Source: an uncultured Clostridium sp. (lineage in GTDB: Bacteria; Bacillota; Clostridia; Clostridiales; Clostridiaceae). From it: a stretch of 64,000 bases of DNA. A program made the position numbers and the translations under genes. Every line of letters starts with the position of its first letter. Positions within the stretch are counted from its first letter, which is position 1. Below are positions 1-7,707 of the stretch, piece after piece. The DNA is taken from NCBI GenBank assembly GCA_900539375.1, contig UQBY01000010.1, forward strand, positions 1 through 64,000, read 5' to 3'. The notes beneath the pieces were generated by a model. That model searched no databases, was not told the origin of the DNA, and saw nothing but the letters and a program-made list of their open reading frames with translations.

Positions 1-24
1 TTAAAAAATTAGATGATATACTTC

Positions 25-319
25 CTAGAAAATGTGGTTCAAAACATTTCTATAAATTTTATAAATTCTACTTAACTTTTTCAAACAATCTTTGGTATCT
101 GTATACAGCCTCTCGTATTGCCATTCCCATTTAGGTAATTTCACACCCACTTGCCTTACTACCTCTAAATCTCCTTTTTTGTTTTTTTTATAAAACGACA
201 TGGCATATTTATAAATTTGCTCGTAAGTTAAACCTGATAAATCCGCTATCCTTTTCATCCTGTCTTCATAAACTTTGCTTTCATCAACCAATGTCGACCC
301 AACATCAAAAAATAGTCAT
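25..319 (-). pseudogene. HAD-superfamily hydrolase remnant, frameshifted and truncated
   Basis: The longest open frame (25..291) only begins at a TTG without a ribosome site, but read upstream in the same frame it gives FDVGSTLVDES, the HAD motif I (DxGxTLxDE). A plausible start is the ATG at 319, behind a GGACG site; the frame from that ATG meets the HAD frame only if one T is removed from the six-T run at 307-312 (MTIFDVGSTL). This looks like a +1 slip in a homopolymer. The family is usually about 200 residues, but this copy stops at 25 after fewer than 100, and the sequence after SRIYKI no longer looks like a HAD protein. It lies directly downstream of the NUDIX gene and may once have been co-transcribed. 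The HAD call rests on motif I and the overall look of the N-terminal cap region; substrate unknown. Confidence 0.6.
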
Positions 320-339
320 TTTATTTCGTCCTTTTTGGG

Positions 340-765
340 TCAAAATCCTCTTTTTCTTGCTTCTTCTAGCAGTTTGGGTTGAATTTCTGGGTAAGTCCAA
401 TTAATCGGTAGTTCATCCATAATTGCTATTTTTTCAATTTCACTGTGAAGCTCTTTTTCAAATGTATGTATATCTGAGAAGAATAATTTTCCAAAAGTCT
501 CCATTCCATCGAAATTATCTGGTGCAGTCACAGAATATATACAAATTGGAGTAATATCAAAAGTTATTGCTCCTGTTTCTTCATATAGTTCTCGTTTGGC
601 TGTTTCAAGAATATCCTCACCATCTTCTCTATGTCCTCCTGGTACCTCCCATGTATTCCTTTCCTTGTGCTTGCAAAATACCCATTTACCATTATGTTTG
701 GCAATAATAACTGCAAACTTTAGCATTGAATCATTAATACTATCATAAAAATTCACTTTCATCAT
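340..765 (-). CDS. NUDIX hydrolase
   Basis: This protein of about 141 residues probably hydrolyses a nucleoside-diphosphate-linked substrate in the cytoplasm. The full Nudix box GX5EX7REUXEEXGU is present (G-HREDG-E, then REL-Y-EE-TGA), including the Glu residues that bind Mg2+. An ATG further out at 789 is open but lacks a ribosome site; AAGGAA sits about 6 nt before the ATG at 765, so that start is chosen. A W-x-Y-P-x-I-Q-P tail is typical of a clostridial/bacillar NUDIX subgroup. The gene appears intact, unlike the broken genes on both sides of it, and may read into the HAD remnant. The exact substrate cannot be told from sequence. Confidence 0.85.
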   Translation of the reverse strand: MMKVNFYDSINDSMLKFAVIIAKHNGKWVFCKHKERNTWEVPGGHREDGEDILETAKRELYEETGAITFDITPICIYSVTAPDNFDGMETFGKLFFSDIHTFEKELHSEIEKIAIMDELPINWTYPEIQPKLLEEARKRGF

Positions 766-847
766 ATAATGTTCCTTATTAGATTTCATCTATTTTCTTG
801 CCATTATTGCTCTCACAAATAGAGCCAAACTAGAGCCATTTAGAATA

Positions 848-886
848 AATGCCGAAAACCCGCATAAATACAAGCTTTCGGCATTT
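848..886. terminator. Hairpin resembling the guaA terminator (diverged copy)
   Basis: AATGCCGAAA at 848-857 pairs with TTTCGGCATT at 877-886 around a loop of about 20 nt. On the minus strand the stem is followed by an A/T-rich stretch and could end transcripts. The loop and 3' arm (ATAAAT, CAAGCTTT) and the following TTATTCAAATTC align with the guaA terminator and stop region at about 1871-1913, so this may be the displaced copy of that terminator. No gene is visible between 766 and 1038 apart from this element. Confidence 0.45.
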
Positions 887-893
887 CTGTCTG

Positions 894-905
894 TTATTCA
901 AATTC
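894..905 (-). other. Candidate att-like copy of the guaA 3' end
   Basis: TTATTCAAATTC here differs by one base from TTATTCAAACTC at 1902-1913, the last codons and stop of guaA; on the minus strand this copy reads I-V-E-F-E-stop, against T-I-E-F-E-stop for guaA. The match extends with gaps through the neighbouring hairpin on each side. The 3' end of guaA is a known integration hotspot for mobile elements, so 894-1902 may be a roughly 1-kb remnant of an integrated element. No integrase is seen in the window. Confidence 0.4.
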
Positions 906-1038
906 TACAATTACATCTGTATATTGTGTCCTTTTCATTTGATTATTTCTATATGTTGTATGATTATTCTTCAAATTCCATAGATTATTTTTCTTTTAAG
1001 AGTTTTTTGCAACCATTATGCAACCAAATTAATCATTA

Positions 1039-1588
1039 TTACAATATTACGTTAACCCAGCTTGGAATGCTATTTGCTTTCCATAATATATTGCCATTTT
1101 TAATATTCACTATTTCTTTAAACATCTCTGTATTATCATATACATTTATTTCATCACATATATCAATTACTCTTTGTAAATTTTTAAGAGATTCATAATA
1201 TCTTCTTTCTACGTCAGTATCAGGTATTCCATGACCACCCTTGCTTACTCTTATTTTAATTCTTTCTTTAGCAATTTCAGGACTTTCTACTCCTATATAG
1301 TTCATTACAATATAAAAGCCTTTTTTCTTTGCATTATTTATATTTTTAACTATACTATTACCACTCTTGGTTAAATGATATATTGTTATTAATGTATTGT
1401 CTAATTAACTTAACAGCCTCTCTTGCACATTTCATTTGAAGATTACTGTCACGCCAAGATCCTATACGTGCTACCATTTCATCAGTATTAATTCTTTTTT
1501 CATCTTTGTTCTCATCATAATAAATAGACTTATATATTGAGGTTTTGCCAGCTCCATTAACACCAGCAAAAATAGTATATGTTGGCAT
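1039..1588 (-). pseudogene. Zeta-toxin-like P-loop kinase, broken by a small deletion
   Basis: The 5' part (1358..1588) starts MPTYTIFAGVNGAGKTS, a Walker A motif (GVNGAGKT), followed by the TDEMVARIGSW region of zeta-toxin-like kinases. The frame runs through F-N-Q-E and then W-stop. The remainder (1039..1305, with in-frame sequence up to the break) continues in another frame as T-G-N-S-I-V-K-N-I, then MNYIGVESPEIAKERI and a normal-looking C-terminus. Family members have Q-E-T-T-L-[TS]-G at this junction, so the simplest reading is an 11-nt loss of the T-T-L-(T) codons, giving a frameshift right after the catalytic-loop residues Q-E. In the family such proteins phosphorylate UDP-sugars or related substrates and act as toxins or as free kinases. 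It follows the small gene at 1590..1751 after one base, like a toxin-antitoxin pair. Confidence 0.75.
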
Positions 1589-1589
1589 A

Positions 1590-1751
1590 TTATTTACCTA
1601 TAACCTTTGCTTGTTTCTCTTGTAATAAAAAATTTGAAAGTGTCATATAAAAATCTTGTTCATCTTTTGTTTTAGCATTTCTAAATAGTTCCTTTAATTC
1701 ACTATAAGAATACTTCTTAAACATATTATATAAATCATTATTTCTATCCAT
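1590..1751 (-). CDS. Small 53-residue protein, putative antitoxin partner of the zeta-like gene
   Basis: This short open frame begins MDRNNDLYNMFKKYSY and ends QAKVIGK, with an excellent GGAGGTAAT ribosome site just before the ATG at 1751. Its stop is one base from the ATG of the zeta-like pseudogene, the tight spacing expected of an antitoxin-toxin operon. It is acidic/basic mixed and predicted helical by eye. It resembles the small proteins that precede zeta-type kinases in clostridia and bacilli, though I recognise it by context rather than by a motif. With the toxin broken it has no visible reason to be kept, yet its frame and ribosome site are intact. Confidence 0.6.
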   Translation of the reverse strand: MDRNNDLYNMFKKYSYSELKELFRNAKTKDEQDFYMTLSNFLLQEKQAKVIGK

Positions 1752-1850
1752 AATTATTACCTCCAAAATTTACTTATTATAATTATAAACTTAATATTAT
1801 ACTAATACAATCTCATAACTTATAACTTTTTTATATTAATGCCATAAGCG

Positions 1851-1896
1851 CAAAAAATCTCGTAAAGTCTTGATAAATCAAGCTTTACGAGATTTT
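1851..1896 (-). terminator. Terminator of the guaB-guaA operon
   Basis: On the minus strand ATCTCGTAAAG pairs with CTTTACGAGAT over a short loop and is followed by a U-run. It sits just past the guaA stop. Confidence 0.85.
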
Positions 1897-1901
1897 ATCA
1901 A

Positions 1902-3443
1902 TTATTCAAACTCAATAGTAGCTGGTGGTTTTCCTGTACAATCGTACATTACACGGTTTACTCCGTTTACTTCATTTACTATTCTAGTTGTTACTTTTCC
2001 TAGTACTTCCCATGGAAGTTCTGCTGATTCTGCTGTCATAAAATCGCTTGTTGTTACTGCACGAAGTGCTATTGCATAGTCATATGTTCTTTCGTCTCCC
2101 ATAACTCCAACTGATCTCATGTTTGTAAGTGCTGCAAAGTATTGTCCTATGTTCTTATCTAGTCCTGCTTTTGCTATTTCTTCACGATATATTGCATCTG
2201 CATCTTGAACTATTCTTACTTTTTCTGCAGTTACTTCTCCAATTATTCTTATTCCAAGTCCTGGTCCTGGGAATGGTTGTCTGTACACTAAGTATTCTGG
2301 TATTCCAAGTTCAAGACCTGCTTTTCTAACTTCGTCTTTAAATAATAGTCTTAATGGCTCTATTATTTCTTTAAAGTCTACGCAATCTGGAAGTCCTCCA
2401 ACATTGTGGTGTGATTTTATAACTGCTGATTTTCCAAGTCCACTTTCAATTACATCTGGATAAATTGTACCTTGTACAAGGTAATCTACAGCTCCTATTT
2501 TCTTAGCTTCTTCTTCAAATACTCTTATAAATTCTTCACCAATAATCTTTCTCTTCTTTTCTGGTTCTTCTACACCTTTAAGTTTTTCGTAGAATCTTTC
2601 TTGTGCATTTACACGAATGAAGTTTAATTTGTATGGTCCATTTGGTCCAAATACTGCTTCTACTTCATCTCCTTCATTTTTACGAAGAAGACCATGGTCA
2701 ACAAATACACATGTTAATTGCTTTCCAACAGCTTTTGAAAGTAATACTGCAGCTACAGATGAATCAACTCCACCTGATAATGCACATAATACTTTACCAT
2801 TTCCTACTTTTTCACGGATTTGTTTTATTGTTGTTTCAACAAATGAATCCATTTTCCAATCTCCAACACATCCACAAACATTATAAACAAAGTTTGAAAG
2901 CATCTTCATTCCTTCTTGTGTATGCATAACTTCTGGGTGGAATTGAACTGCATATAAGTTCTTTTCTTCACATTCCATTGCTGCTACTGGACAAACTGGT
3001 GTATGTGCTGTTATAGTAAATCCTTCAGGAGCTTTTTCTATGTAATCTGTATGACTCATCCAACAAATTGTTTTTGTTGAAACTCCTTTAAATATTTTAG
3101 AATTTACATCAACATCAACTTCTGTTTTCCCATATTCACTTACTGGTGCAGTTGCAACCTTTCCTCCAAGAATATGTGACATAAGTTGTGAACCATAGCA
3201 TATACCAAGAACAGGTATTCCTAATTCAAATATAGCCTTATCACATAAAGGTGAATCTTCACCATATACACTATTTGGTCCACCAGTAAAGATGATTCCC
3301 TTTGGATTCATTTCTTTTATTTTATCAAGGCTCATATTATATGGGTGAACTTCACAATATACGTTACATTCTCTTACTCTTCTAGCGATTAATTGATTAT
3401 ATTGTCCGCCAAAGTCTAAAACAAGGATTAATTCTTTATTCAT
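1902..3443 (-). CDS. guaA: GMP synthase (glutamine-hydrolysing)
   Basis: This enzyme converts XMP, ATP and glutamine to GMP in the cytoplasm, the last step of guanine nucleotide synthesis. An N-terminal class I amidotransferase domain has the nucleophile in GICYGSQ (Cys82) and the HPE pair (His169, Glu171); an ATP-pyrophosphatase domain follows with the SGGVDS P-loop (about 223-228); the C-terminal dimerisation domain ends in the canonical PPATIEFE. The frame can be extended to a TTG at 3455, but GGAGG lies 5 nt before the ATG at 3443, giving 513 residues, the usual length. It is downstream of guaB and probably shares its riboswitch-controlled promoter. Its 3' end seems to have been an integration site. 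Confidence 0.97.
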   Translation of the reverse strand: MNKELILVLDFGGQYNQLIARRVRECNVYCEVHPYNMSLDKIKEMNPKGIIFTGGPNSVYGEDSPLCDKAIFELGIPVLGICYGSQLMSHILGGKVATAPVSEYGKTEVDVDVNSKIFKGVSTKTICWMSHTDYIEKAPEGFTITAHTPVCPVAAMECEEKNLYAVQFHPEVMHTQEGMKMLSNFVYNVCGCVGDWKMDSFVETTIKQIREKVGNGKVLCALSGGVDSSVAAVLLSKAVGKQLTCVFVDHGLLRKNEGDEVEAVFGPNGPYKLNFIRVNAQERFYEKLKGVEEPEKKRKIIGEEFIRVFEEEAKKIGAVDYLVQGTIYPDVIESGLGKSAVIKSHHNVGGLPDCVDFKEIIEPLRLLFKDEVRKAGLELGIPEYLVYRQPFPGPGLGIRIIGEVTAEKVRIVQDADAIYREEIAKAGLDKNIGQYFAALTNMRSVGVMGDERTYDYAIALRAVTTSDFMTAESAELPWEVLGKVTTRIVNEVNGVNRVMYDCTGKPPATIEFE

Positions 3444-3490
3444 ATTTTCCTCCAATAATAATATATTTCTCTTTTATATTATCATATTAT

Positions 3491-3518
3491 TATGCTCCCA
3501 GCTATAAAGTTGGGAGCA
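3491..3518. other. Intercistronic hairpin between guaB and guaA
   Basis: ATGCTCCCA and TGGGAGCAT form a strong stem in the 90-bp gap between guaB and guaA. The T-run lies on the plus-strand 3' side, where nothing needs terminating; in the guaBA mRNA the hairpin is preceded by an A-run and has no U-run after it. It may stabilise an mRNA end or set the guaB:guaA ratio. Confidence 0.55.
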
Positions 3519-3533
3519 TTTTTTAATTCTATT

Positions 3534-4988
3534 TTATTGATTTGCACTATAGTTTGGTGCTTCCTTAGTTATATTTACATCATGTGGATGACTTTCTCTA
3601 AGTCCTGCTGAAGTTTGAACTACAAATCTTGCCTTTTCAAATAATTCATCTAATGTTCTTGAACCACAGTAACCCATACCTGCTCTTATTCCACCAACAA
3701 GTTGGTAAATTGTATCAGCAACTGCTCCCTTATATGCCTTTCTTCCTTCAACACCTTCTGGAACTAATTTCTTAGCACCTTCTTGGAAGTATCTATCCTT
3801 AGAACCACAAGCCATAGCCGCTAAAGAACCCATTCCTCTATAAACCTTATAGCTTCTTCCTTGATATATTTCTAATTCTCCTGGTGCTTCTTCACATCCT
3901 GCAAATAATGAACCCATCATTGCAACGCTTGCTCCAGCTGCTAATGCTTTAACTATATCTCCTGAATATTTAAGTCCTCCATCTGCAATTACTGGAATTC
4001 CATACTTTCTTCCAACTTCTGCACAATCCATAACTGCTGTTAATTGAGGAACTCCAACACCTGCAACAACTCTTGTTGTACATATTGAACCAGGTCCTAT
4101 ACCTACCTTTACACAGTCTGCTCCTGCTTTTATTAAATCTTCAGTAGCTCCTGCATCTGCAACATTACCTGCTATAACTTGAAGGTCTGGGTAAGCTGCC
4201 TTTAATTTCTTAACAGCACTCATAACTCCTTCTGAATGTCCATGTGCACTATCTAAAACAACAACATCAACCTTAGCTTCAACTAAAGCTTTTGCTCTAT
4301 CTAACATATCATTAGTTATTCCAATTGCTGCACCACAAAGTAATCTTCCCTTAGAATCCTTTGCTGCATTTGGATATGCTTTAGTTTTTTCTATATCCTT
4401 TATTGTTATAAGTCCCTTTAAGTTTCCATCCTTATCTACTAAAGGTAACTTTTCTATTTTATGTTTCTTTAATAATTCTTTAGCTTCTTCAACTGAAGTA
4501 TTTTCAGGAGCTGTAACTAAATTGTCCTTTGTCATTACTTCACTTATCTTCTTTGAATAATCTGTTTCAAAAGTAGTATCTCTGTTTGTTAATATACCAA
4601 CTAACTTTCCATCTACAGTTATTGGAACACCAGAGATTCTATATTGTGCCATTAAGTCTTCAGCATCTTGTAGAGTATGATCTGGAGTTAAGAATATAGG
4701 GTCAGTTATAACACCATTTTCTTGTCTCTTAACTTTATCAACTTCTTTAGCTTGTTGTTCTATAGACATATTTTTATGTATAATTCCAATTCCACCTTCT
4801 CTAGCCATAGCAATTGCCATCTTAGATTCAGTGACTGTATCCATTCCAGCACTCATTAATGGAATATTTAACTCTATTTTCTTTGTAAGTTGAGTTTTTA
4901 AAGATACCTCTCTAGGTAATACATCAGATTTGTTTGGAACTAATAATACATCATCAAATGTATAAGCTTGTTTTAAAATTGTTGCCAT
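3534..4988 (-). CDS. guaB: IMP dehydrogenase
   Basis: It oxidises IMP to XMP with NAD+, the committed step to GMP, in the cytoplasm. The 484-residue protein has the TIM-barrel start (FDDVLLVP), a CBS-domain pair inserted at about residues 93-205 (ITVDGKLVGILTNRD, LPLVDKDGNLKGLITIKD), the catalytic loop GPGSICTTR with Cys303, and the flap region ending near the C-terminus. An AAAAGGAG ribosome site precedes the ATG. It is the first gene of guaB-guaA, and its leader holds a guanine riboswitch and terminator, so expression should fall when guanine is plentiful. Confidence 0.97.
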   Translation of the reverse strand: MATILKQAYTFDDVLLVPNKSDVLPREVSLKTQLTKKIELNIPLMSAGMDTVTESKMAIAMAREGGIGIIHKNMSIEQQAKEVDKVKRQENGVITDPIFLTPDHTLQDAEDLMAQYRISGVPITVDGKLVGILTNRDTTFETDYSKKISEVMTKDNLVTAPENTSVEEAKELLKKHKIEKLPLVDKDGNLKGLITIKDIEKTKAYPNAAKDSKGRLLCGAAIGITNDMLDRAKALVEAKVDVVVLDSAHGHSEGVMSAVKKLKAAYPDLQVIAGNVADAGATEDLIKAGADCVKVGIGPGSICTTRVVAGVGVPQLTAVMDCAEVGRKYGIPVIADGGLKYSGDIVKALAAGASVAMMGSLFAGCEEAPGELEIYQGRSYKVYRGMGSLAAMACGSKDRYFQEGAKKLVPEGVEGRKAYKGAVADTIYQLVGGIRAGMGYCGSRTLDELFEKARFVVQTSAGLRESHPHDVNITKEAPNYSANQ

Positions 4989-5075
4989 TTACTATCATTC
5001 TCCTTTTGAAAAATTTTATTCATTATGTATTTCATTTTGCAGGTTTTTTTGCAAAACTTTATTGAATTTTGAGTA

Positions 5076-5121
5076 TAAAAAAAGCACATTAACTTTACAA
5101 TTAGTGAAGTTAATAAGCTTA
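5076..5121 (-). terminator. Terminator of the guaB riboswitch
   Basis: On the minus strand GCTTATTAACTT pairs with AAGTTAATGTGC (one mismatch) and a run of seven U follows. It lies between the purine aptamer and guaB, so it is the expression platform. Confidence 0.85.
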
Positions 5122-5148
5122 CAATATTATAATATTTAAGTATATTAA

Positions 5149-5218
5149 TTCACCCATAGTCGGAAATTTACGGCTTCCGGTAGATACTCCCTGCCTTATT
5201 CAGAGGATATACGAGTTT
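5149..5218 (-). promoter_or_regulatory. Guanine (purine) riboswitch aptamer upstream of guaB
   Basis: The minus strand carries the purine-riboswitch core in order: ACTCGTATA (P1/J1-2), P2 closing with GGCAGGGAG, TATCTACC, a P3 of GGAA/TTCC around GCCGTAAA, and CCGACTATGGGTG (J3-1/P1). The C in GACTATG corresponds to C74 of the xpt aptamer, which selects guanine/hypoxanthine; adenine switches have U. A terminator follows 30 nt downstream. Ligand binding is expected to end transcription before guaB-guaA. Confidence 0.93.
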
Positions 5219-5320
5219 TTTGTTTTAAATTAAATTTATTATAATGTATAGTTTTCTTAAAGTCAATAAATTTGAATGAAAAATTGCAAATTTTATTATA
5301 CTTATAATTTTAATTTAATT

Positions 5321-5357
5321 AAAAAAAGAAGAGACTTGAAAAATAAGCCTCTTCTAA
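5321..5357 (-). terminator. Terminator after groEL
   Basis: On the minus strand AGAAGAG pairs with CTCTTCT and a run of seven U follows, directly past the groEL stop. The stretch 4989-5320 otherwise holds only the guaB leader. Confidence 0.85.
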
Positions 5358-5364
5358 ATTAATT

Positions 5365-6984
5365 TTAGTACATTCCGTCCATTCCACCTGGTGCTGGCAT
5401 TGGTGCTTCCTTTTGAGGAATTTCAGCAACAGCAGCTTCTGTTGTTAAGAATGTTGATGCAACTGATGCTGCATTTTGAAGTGCAGATCTTGTAACCTTA
5501 GTTGGGTCAACAATTCCTGCCTTAATCATATTCTTATATTCACCATGTAAAGCATCATATCCAACTCCAGCTTCACTGTTTTTAACTTTTTCTATTATTA
5601 CTGAACCTTCAAGTCCTGCATTAGCTGCAATTTGTCTCATTGGTTCTTCTAATGCTCTTACTATTATATTTATACCAACTTGTTCATCAGGAACATTTGA
5701 AGTTACTTTATTTACTTCATTTATTACATTTACATAAGCAGTTCCGCCTCCTGCAACTATACCTTCTTCAACAGCAGCTTTAGTTGCATTTAAAGCATCT
5801 TCAATTCTTAATTTTCTTTCCTTAAGTTCAGTTTCAGTAGCAGCACCAACTTTTATTACTGCAACTCCACCAGCAAGTTTAGCTAATCTTTCTTGTAATT
5901 TTTCTTTATCAAATTCAGATGTAGTATCATCTATTTGAGCTCTTATTAAGCTTACTCTATCTTTTATATCTTGAGAGTCACCTTTTCCATTTACTATTGT
6001 TGTTGTTTCTTTAGTAACCTTAACGCTATCTGCTTGACCTAACATATCTAATGTTGTTTCTTTTAAGTCTAATCCAACTTCATCTGATATAACTTGGCCA
6101 CCAGTTAATATAGCTATATCTTGAAGCATTTCCTTTCTTCTATCACCAAATCCTGGTGCCTTTACAGCAACACATGTAAATGTTCCTCTTAATTTATTAA
6201 CAACTAAAGTTTGAAGTGCTTCTCCTTCTACATCTTCAGCTATTATTAATAACTTCTTTCCACCTTGAACAATTTGTTCTAGTAATGGAAGTATTTCTTG
6301 TATGTTAGAAATCTTCTTATCTGTTATTAAGATATAAGGATTGTCTAAGTCTGCTACCATCTTTTCTAAATCAGTTGACATGTAAGCTGAAACATATCCT
6401 CTATCAAATTGCATACCTTCAACTACATCTAATTCAGTTCCCATTGATTTAGATTCTTCTATTGTGATAACACCTTCGTTTCCAACCTTCTCCATTGCAT
6501 CTGCAATTAACTTACCAATTGTTTCATCAGCAGCTGATACTGAAGCAACTCTTGCTATATCTTCTTTTCCTTCAACTGGCTTTGAAATCTTCTTTATTTC
6601 TTCAACAGCCTTATCTACTGCTGTCTTTATACCGCCTCTTATTAATATAGGATTAGCTCCTGCTGTAACATTTTTTAATCCTTCTCTTATAATAGCTTGT
6701 GCTAAAAGAGTAGCTGTAGTTGTACCGTCACCAGCAACATCATTAGTCTTTGTAGCTACTTCCTTAACTAATTGAGCTCCCATGTTTTCATATGGGTCTT
6801 CTAATTCAATTTCTCTTGCAATTGAAACACCATCATTAGTAATTAAAGGTGTTCCAAACTTTTTATCTAAAATTACATTTCTTCCTTTAGGTCCTAAAGT
6901 AACCTTTACTGTATCTGCTAATTTATCTACACCAACTTGCATAGCTCTTCTTGCGTCTTCACCAAATTTTAATGACTTTGCCAT
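5365..6984 (-). CDS. groEL: Chaperonin GroEL (Hsp60)
   Basis: This is the large subunit of the cytoplasmic folding chamber; with GroES and ATP it refolds client proteins. The 539-residue sequence is full length and typical: MAKSLKFGEDARRAM start, TLGPKGRNV, the ATP site DGVSI/GDGTTTATLLA, and a C-terminal GGM tail (PGGMDGMY). It lies 19 bp after groES with its own GAGGAG ribosome site and a terminator behind it. Expression is set by the CIRCE operator upstream of groES, so HrcA repression is expected. Confidence 0.98.
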   Translation of the reverse strand: MAKSLKFGEDARRAMQVGVDKLADTVKVTLGPKGRNVILDKKFGTPLITNDGVSIAREIELEDPYENMGAQLVKEVATKTNDVAGDGTTTATLLAQAIIREGLKNVTAGANPILIRGGIKTAVDKAVEEIKKISKPVEGKEDIARVASVSAADETIGKLIADAMEKVGNEGVITIEESKSMGTELDVVEGMQFDRGYVSAYMSTDLEKMVADLDNPYILITDKKISNIQEILPLLEQIVQGGKKLLIIAEDVEGEALQTLVVNKLRGTFTCVAVKAPGFGDRRKEMLQDIAILTGGQVISDEVGLDLKETTLDMLGQADSVKVTKETTTIVNGKGDSQDIKDRVSLIRAQIDDTTSEFDKEKLQERLAKLAGGVAVIKVGAATETELKERKLRIEDALNATKAAVEEGIVAGGGTAYVNVINEVNKVTSNVPDEQVGINIIVRALEEPMRQIAANAGLEGSVIIEKVKNSEAGVGYDALHGEYKNMIKAGIVDPTKVTRSALQNAASVASTFLTTEAAVAEIPQKEAPMPAPGGMDGMY

Positions 6985-7003
6985 TTTTATCTCCTCCTAT
7001 TTC

Positions 7004-7291
7004 CTACTTTTCTACTATTGCTAATATATCTTCTTGCTTTAATATCATATATTCTTCTCCAGCAACTTTAACTTCAGTTCCTGCATACTTAGAATATAAT
7101 ACCTTATCTCCAACTTTTACTTCCATTTCAACTCTTTTTCCGTCCACTACTGCTCCTGGACCGACAGCTACAACTTCTGCTTCTTGAGGCCTTTCCTTAG
7201 CAGCACCTGTTAAGACTATTCCGCTTTTTGTAGTTTCTTCTGCCTCTAATTTTTTAATTACAACTCTTTCTCCAAGTGGTTTAATGTTCAT
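7004..7291 (-). CDS. groES: Co-chaperonin GroES (Hsp10)
   Basis: The 95-residue cap of the GroEL chamber. It begins MNIKPLGERVVIKK and has the mobile loop (TTKSGIVLTGAAKERPQ) and the conserved VGDKVLYSKYAGTEVK segment of the family. An AAGGAGGG ribosome site precedes the ATG. It is the first gene of groES-groEL and lies behind a consensus promoter and CIRCE. Confidence 0.97.
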   Translation of the reverse strand: MNIKPLGERVVIKKLEAEETTKSGIVLTGAAKERPQEAEVVAVGPGAVVDGKRVEMEVKVGDKVLYSKYAGTEVKVAGEEYMILKQEDILAIVEK

Positions 7292-7351
7292 TATAAAGAC
7301 CCTCCTTAATTTTTTTAAATTTATATTCTTATGTTATAATATTCCTATTTG

Positions 7352-7378
7352 TTAGCACTCACAGTCATCGAGTGCTAA
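7352..7378. promoter_or_regulatory. CIRCE operator (HrcA binding site)
   Basis: A perfect CIRCE: TTAGCACTC at 7352-7360, a nine-base spacer, GAGTGCTAA at 7370-7378. It sits between the groES promoter and the gene, where HrcA represses in the absence of heat stress. Confidence 0.97.
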
Positions 7379-7385
7379 TATAATT

Positions 7386-7414
7386 ATAATATCCTTTCAT
7401 ACCACTTTATTCAA
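7386..7414 (-). promoter_or_regulatory. groESL promoter
   Basis: Minus strand TTGAAT (7409-7414), a 17-bp spacer and TATTAT (7386-7391), just upstream of CIRCE. From here to 7654 I see no gene, only A/T-rich sequence. Confidence 0.75.
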
Positions 7415-7654
7415 ATATTAACACTTCTATTCTAAAGGTAAAATTGGTCATTTTCTTTCATTTTCTAAAATTATCTCTTTATTGCTTAATTTTTCTCTTT
7501 TTATTAAGAACATTTTTATGCAATGTATATTGCAGTATTATTTATTTTAGATTTTTTTCTTGCAATTTTTTAATATTTAATGCCTTTTATATAAATAATA
7601 TTCATTTTGTTAAGTTAATATTCTTAAATTCTTTAAAAAAAATACTCTTTATTT

Positions 7655-7702
7655 ATAAAAAATAAGGCTGTGAAACAAAAACTTAATTTGCTCCACAGCC
7701 TT
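7655..7702 (-). terminator. Terminator after ogg
   Basis: Minus strand AAGGCTGTG pairs with CACAGCCTT around a loop of about 22 nt and is followed by TATTTTTTAT, just after the ogg stop. Confidence 0.8.
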
Positions 7703-7707
7703 AAAAC

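Noticed and set aside
926..1198. Plus-strand 90-codon frame over the zeta-like pseudogene
   Set aside because: Antisense to a recognisable gene fragment and without a ribosome site.
7444..7665. Plus-strand 73-codon frame between groES and ogg
   Set aside because: Phe/Ile/Leu-rich translation of AT-rich spacer, no ribosome site.
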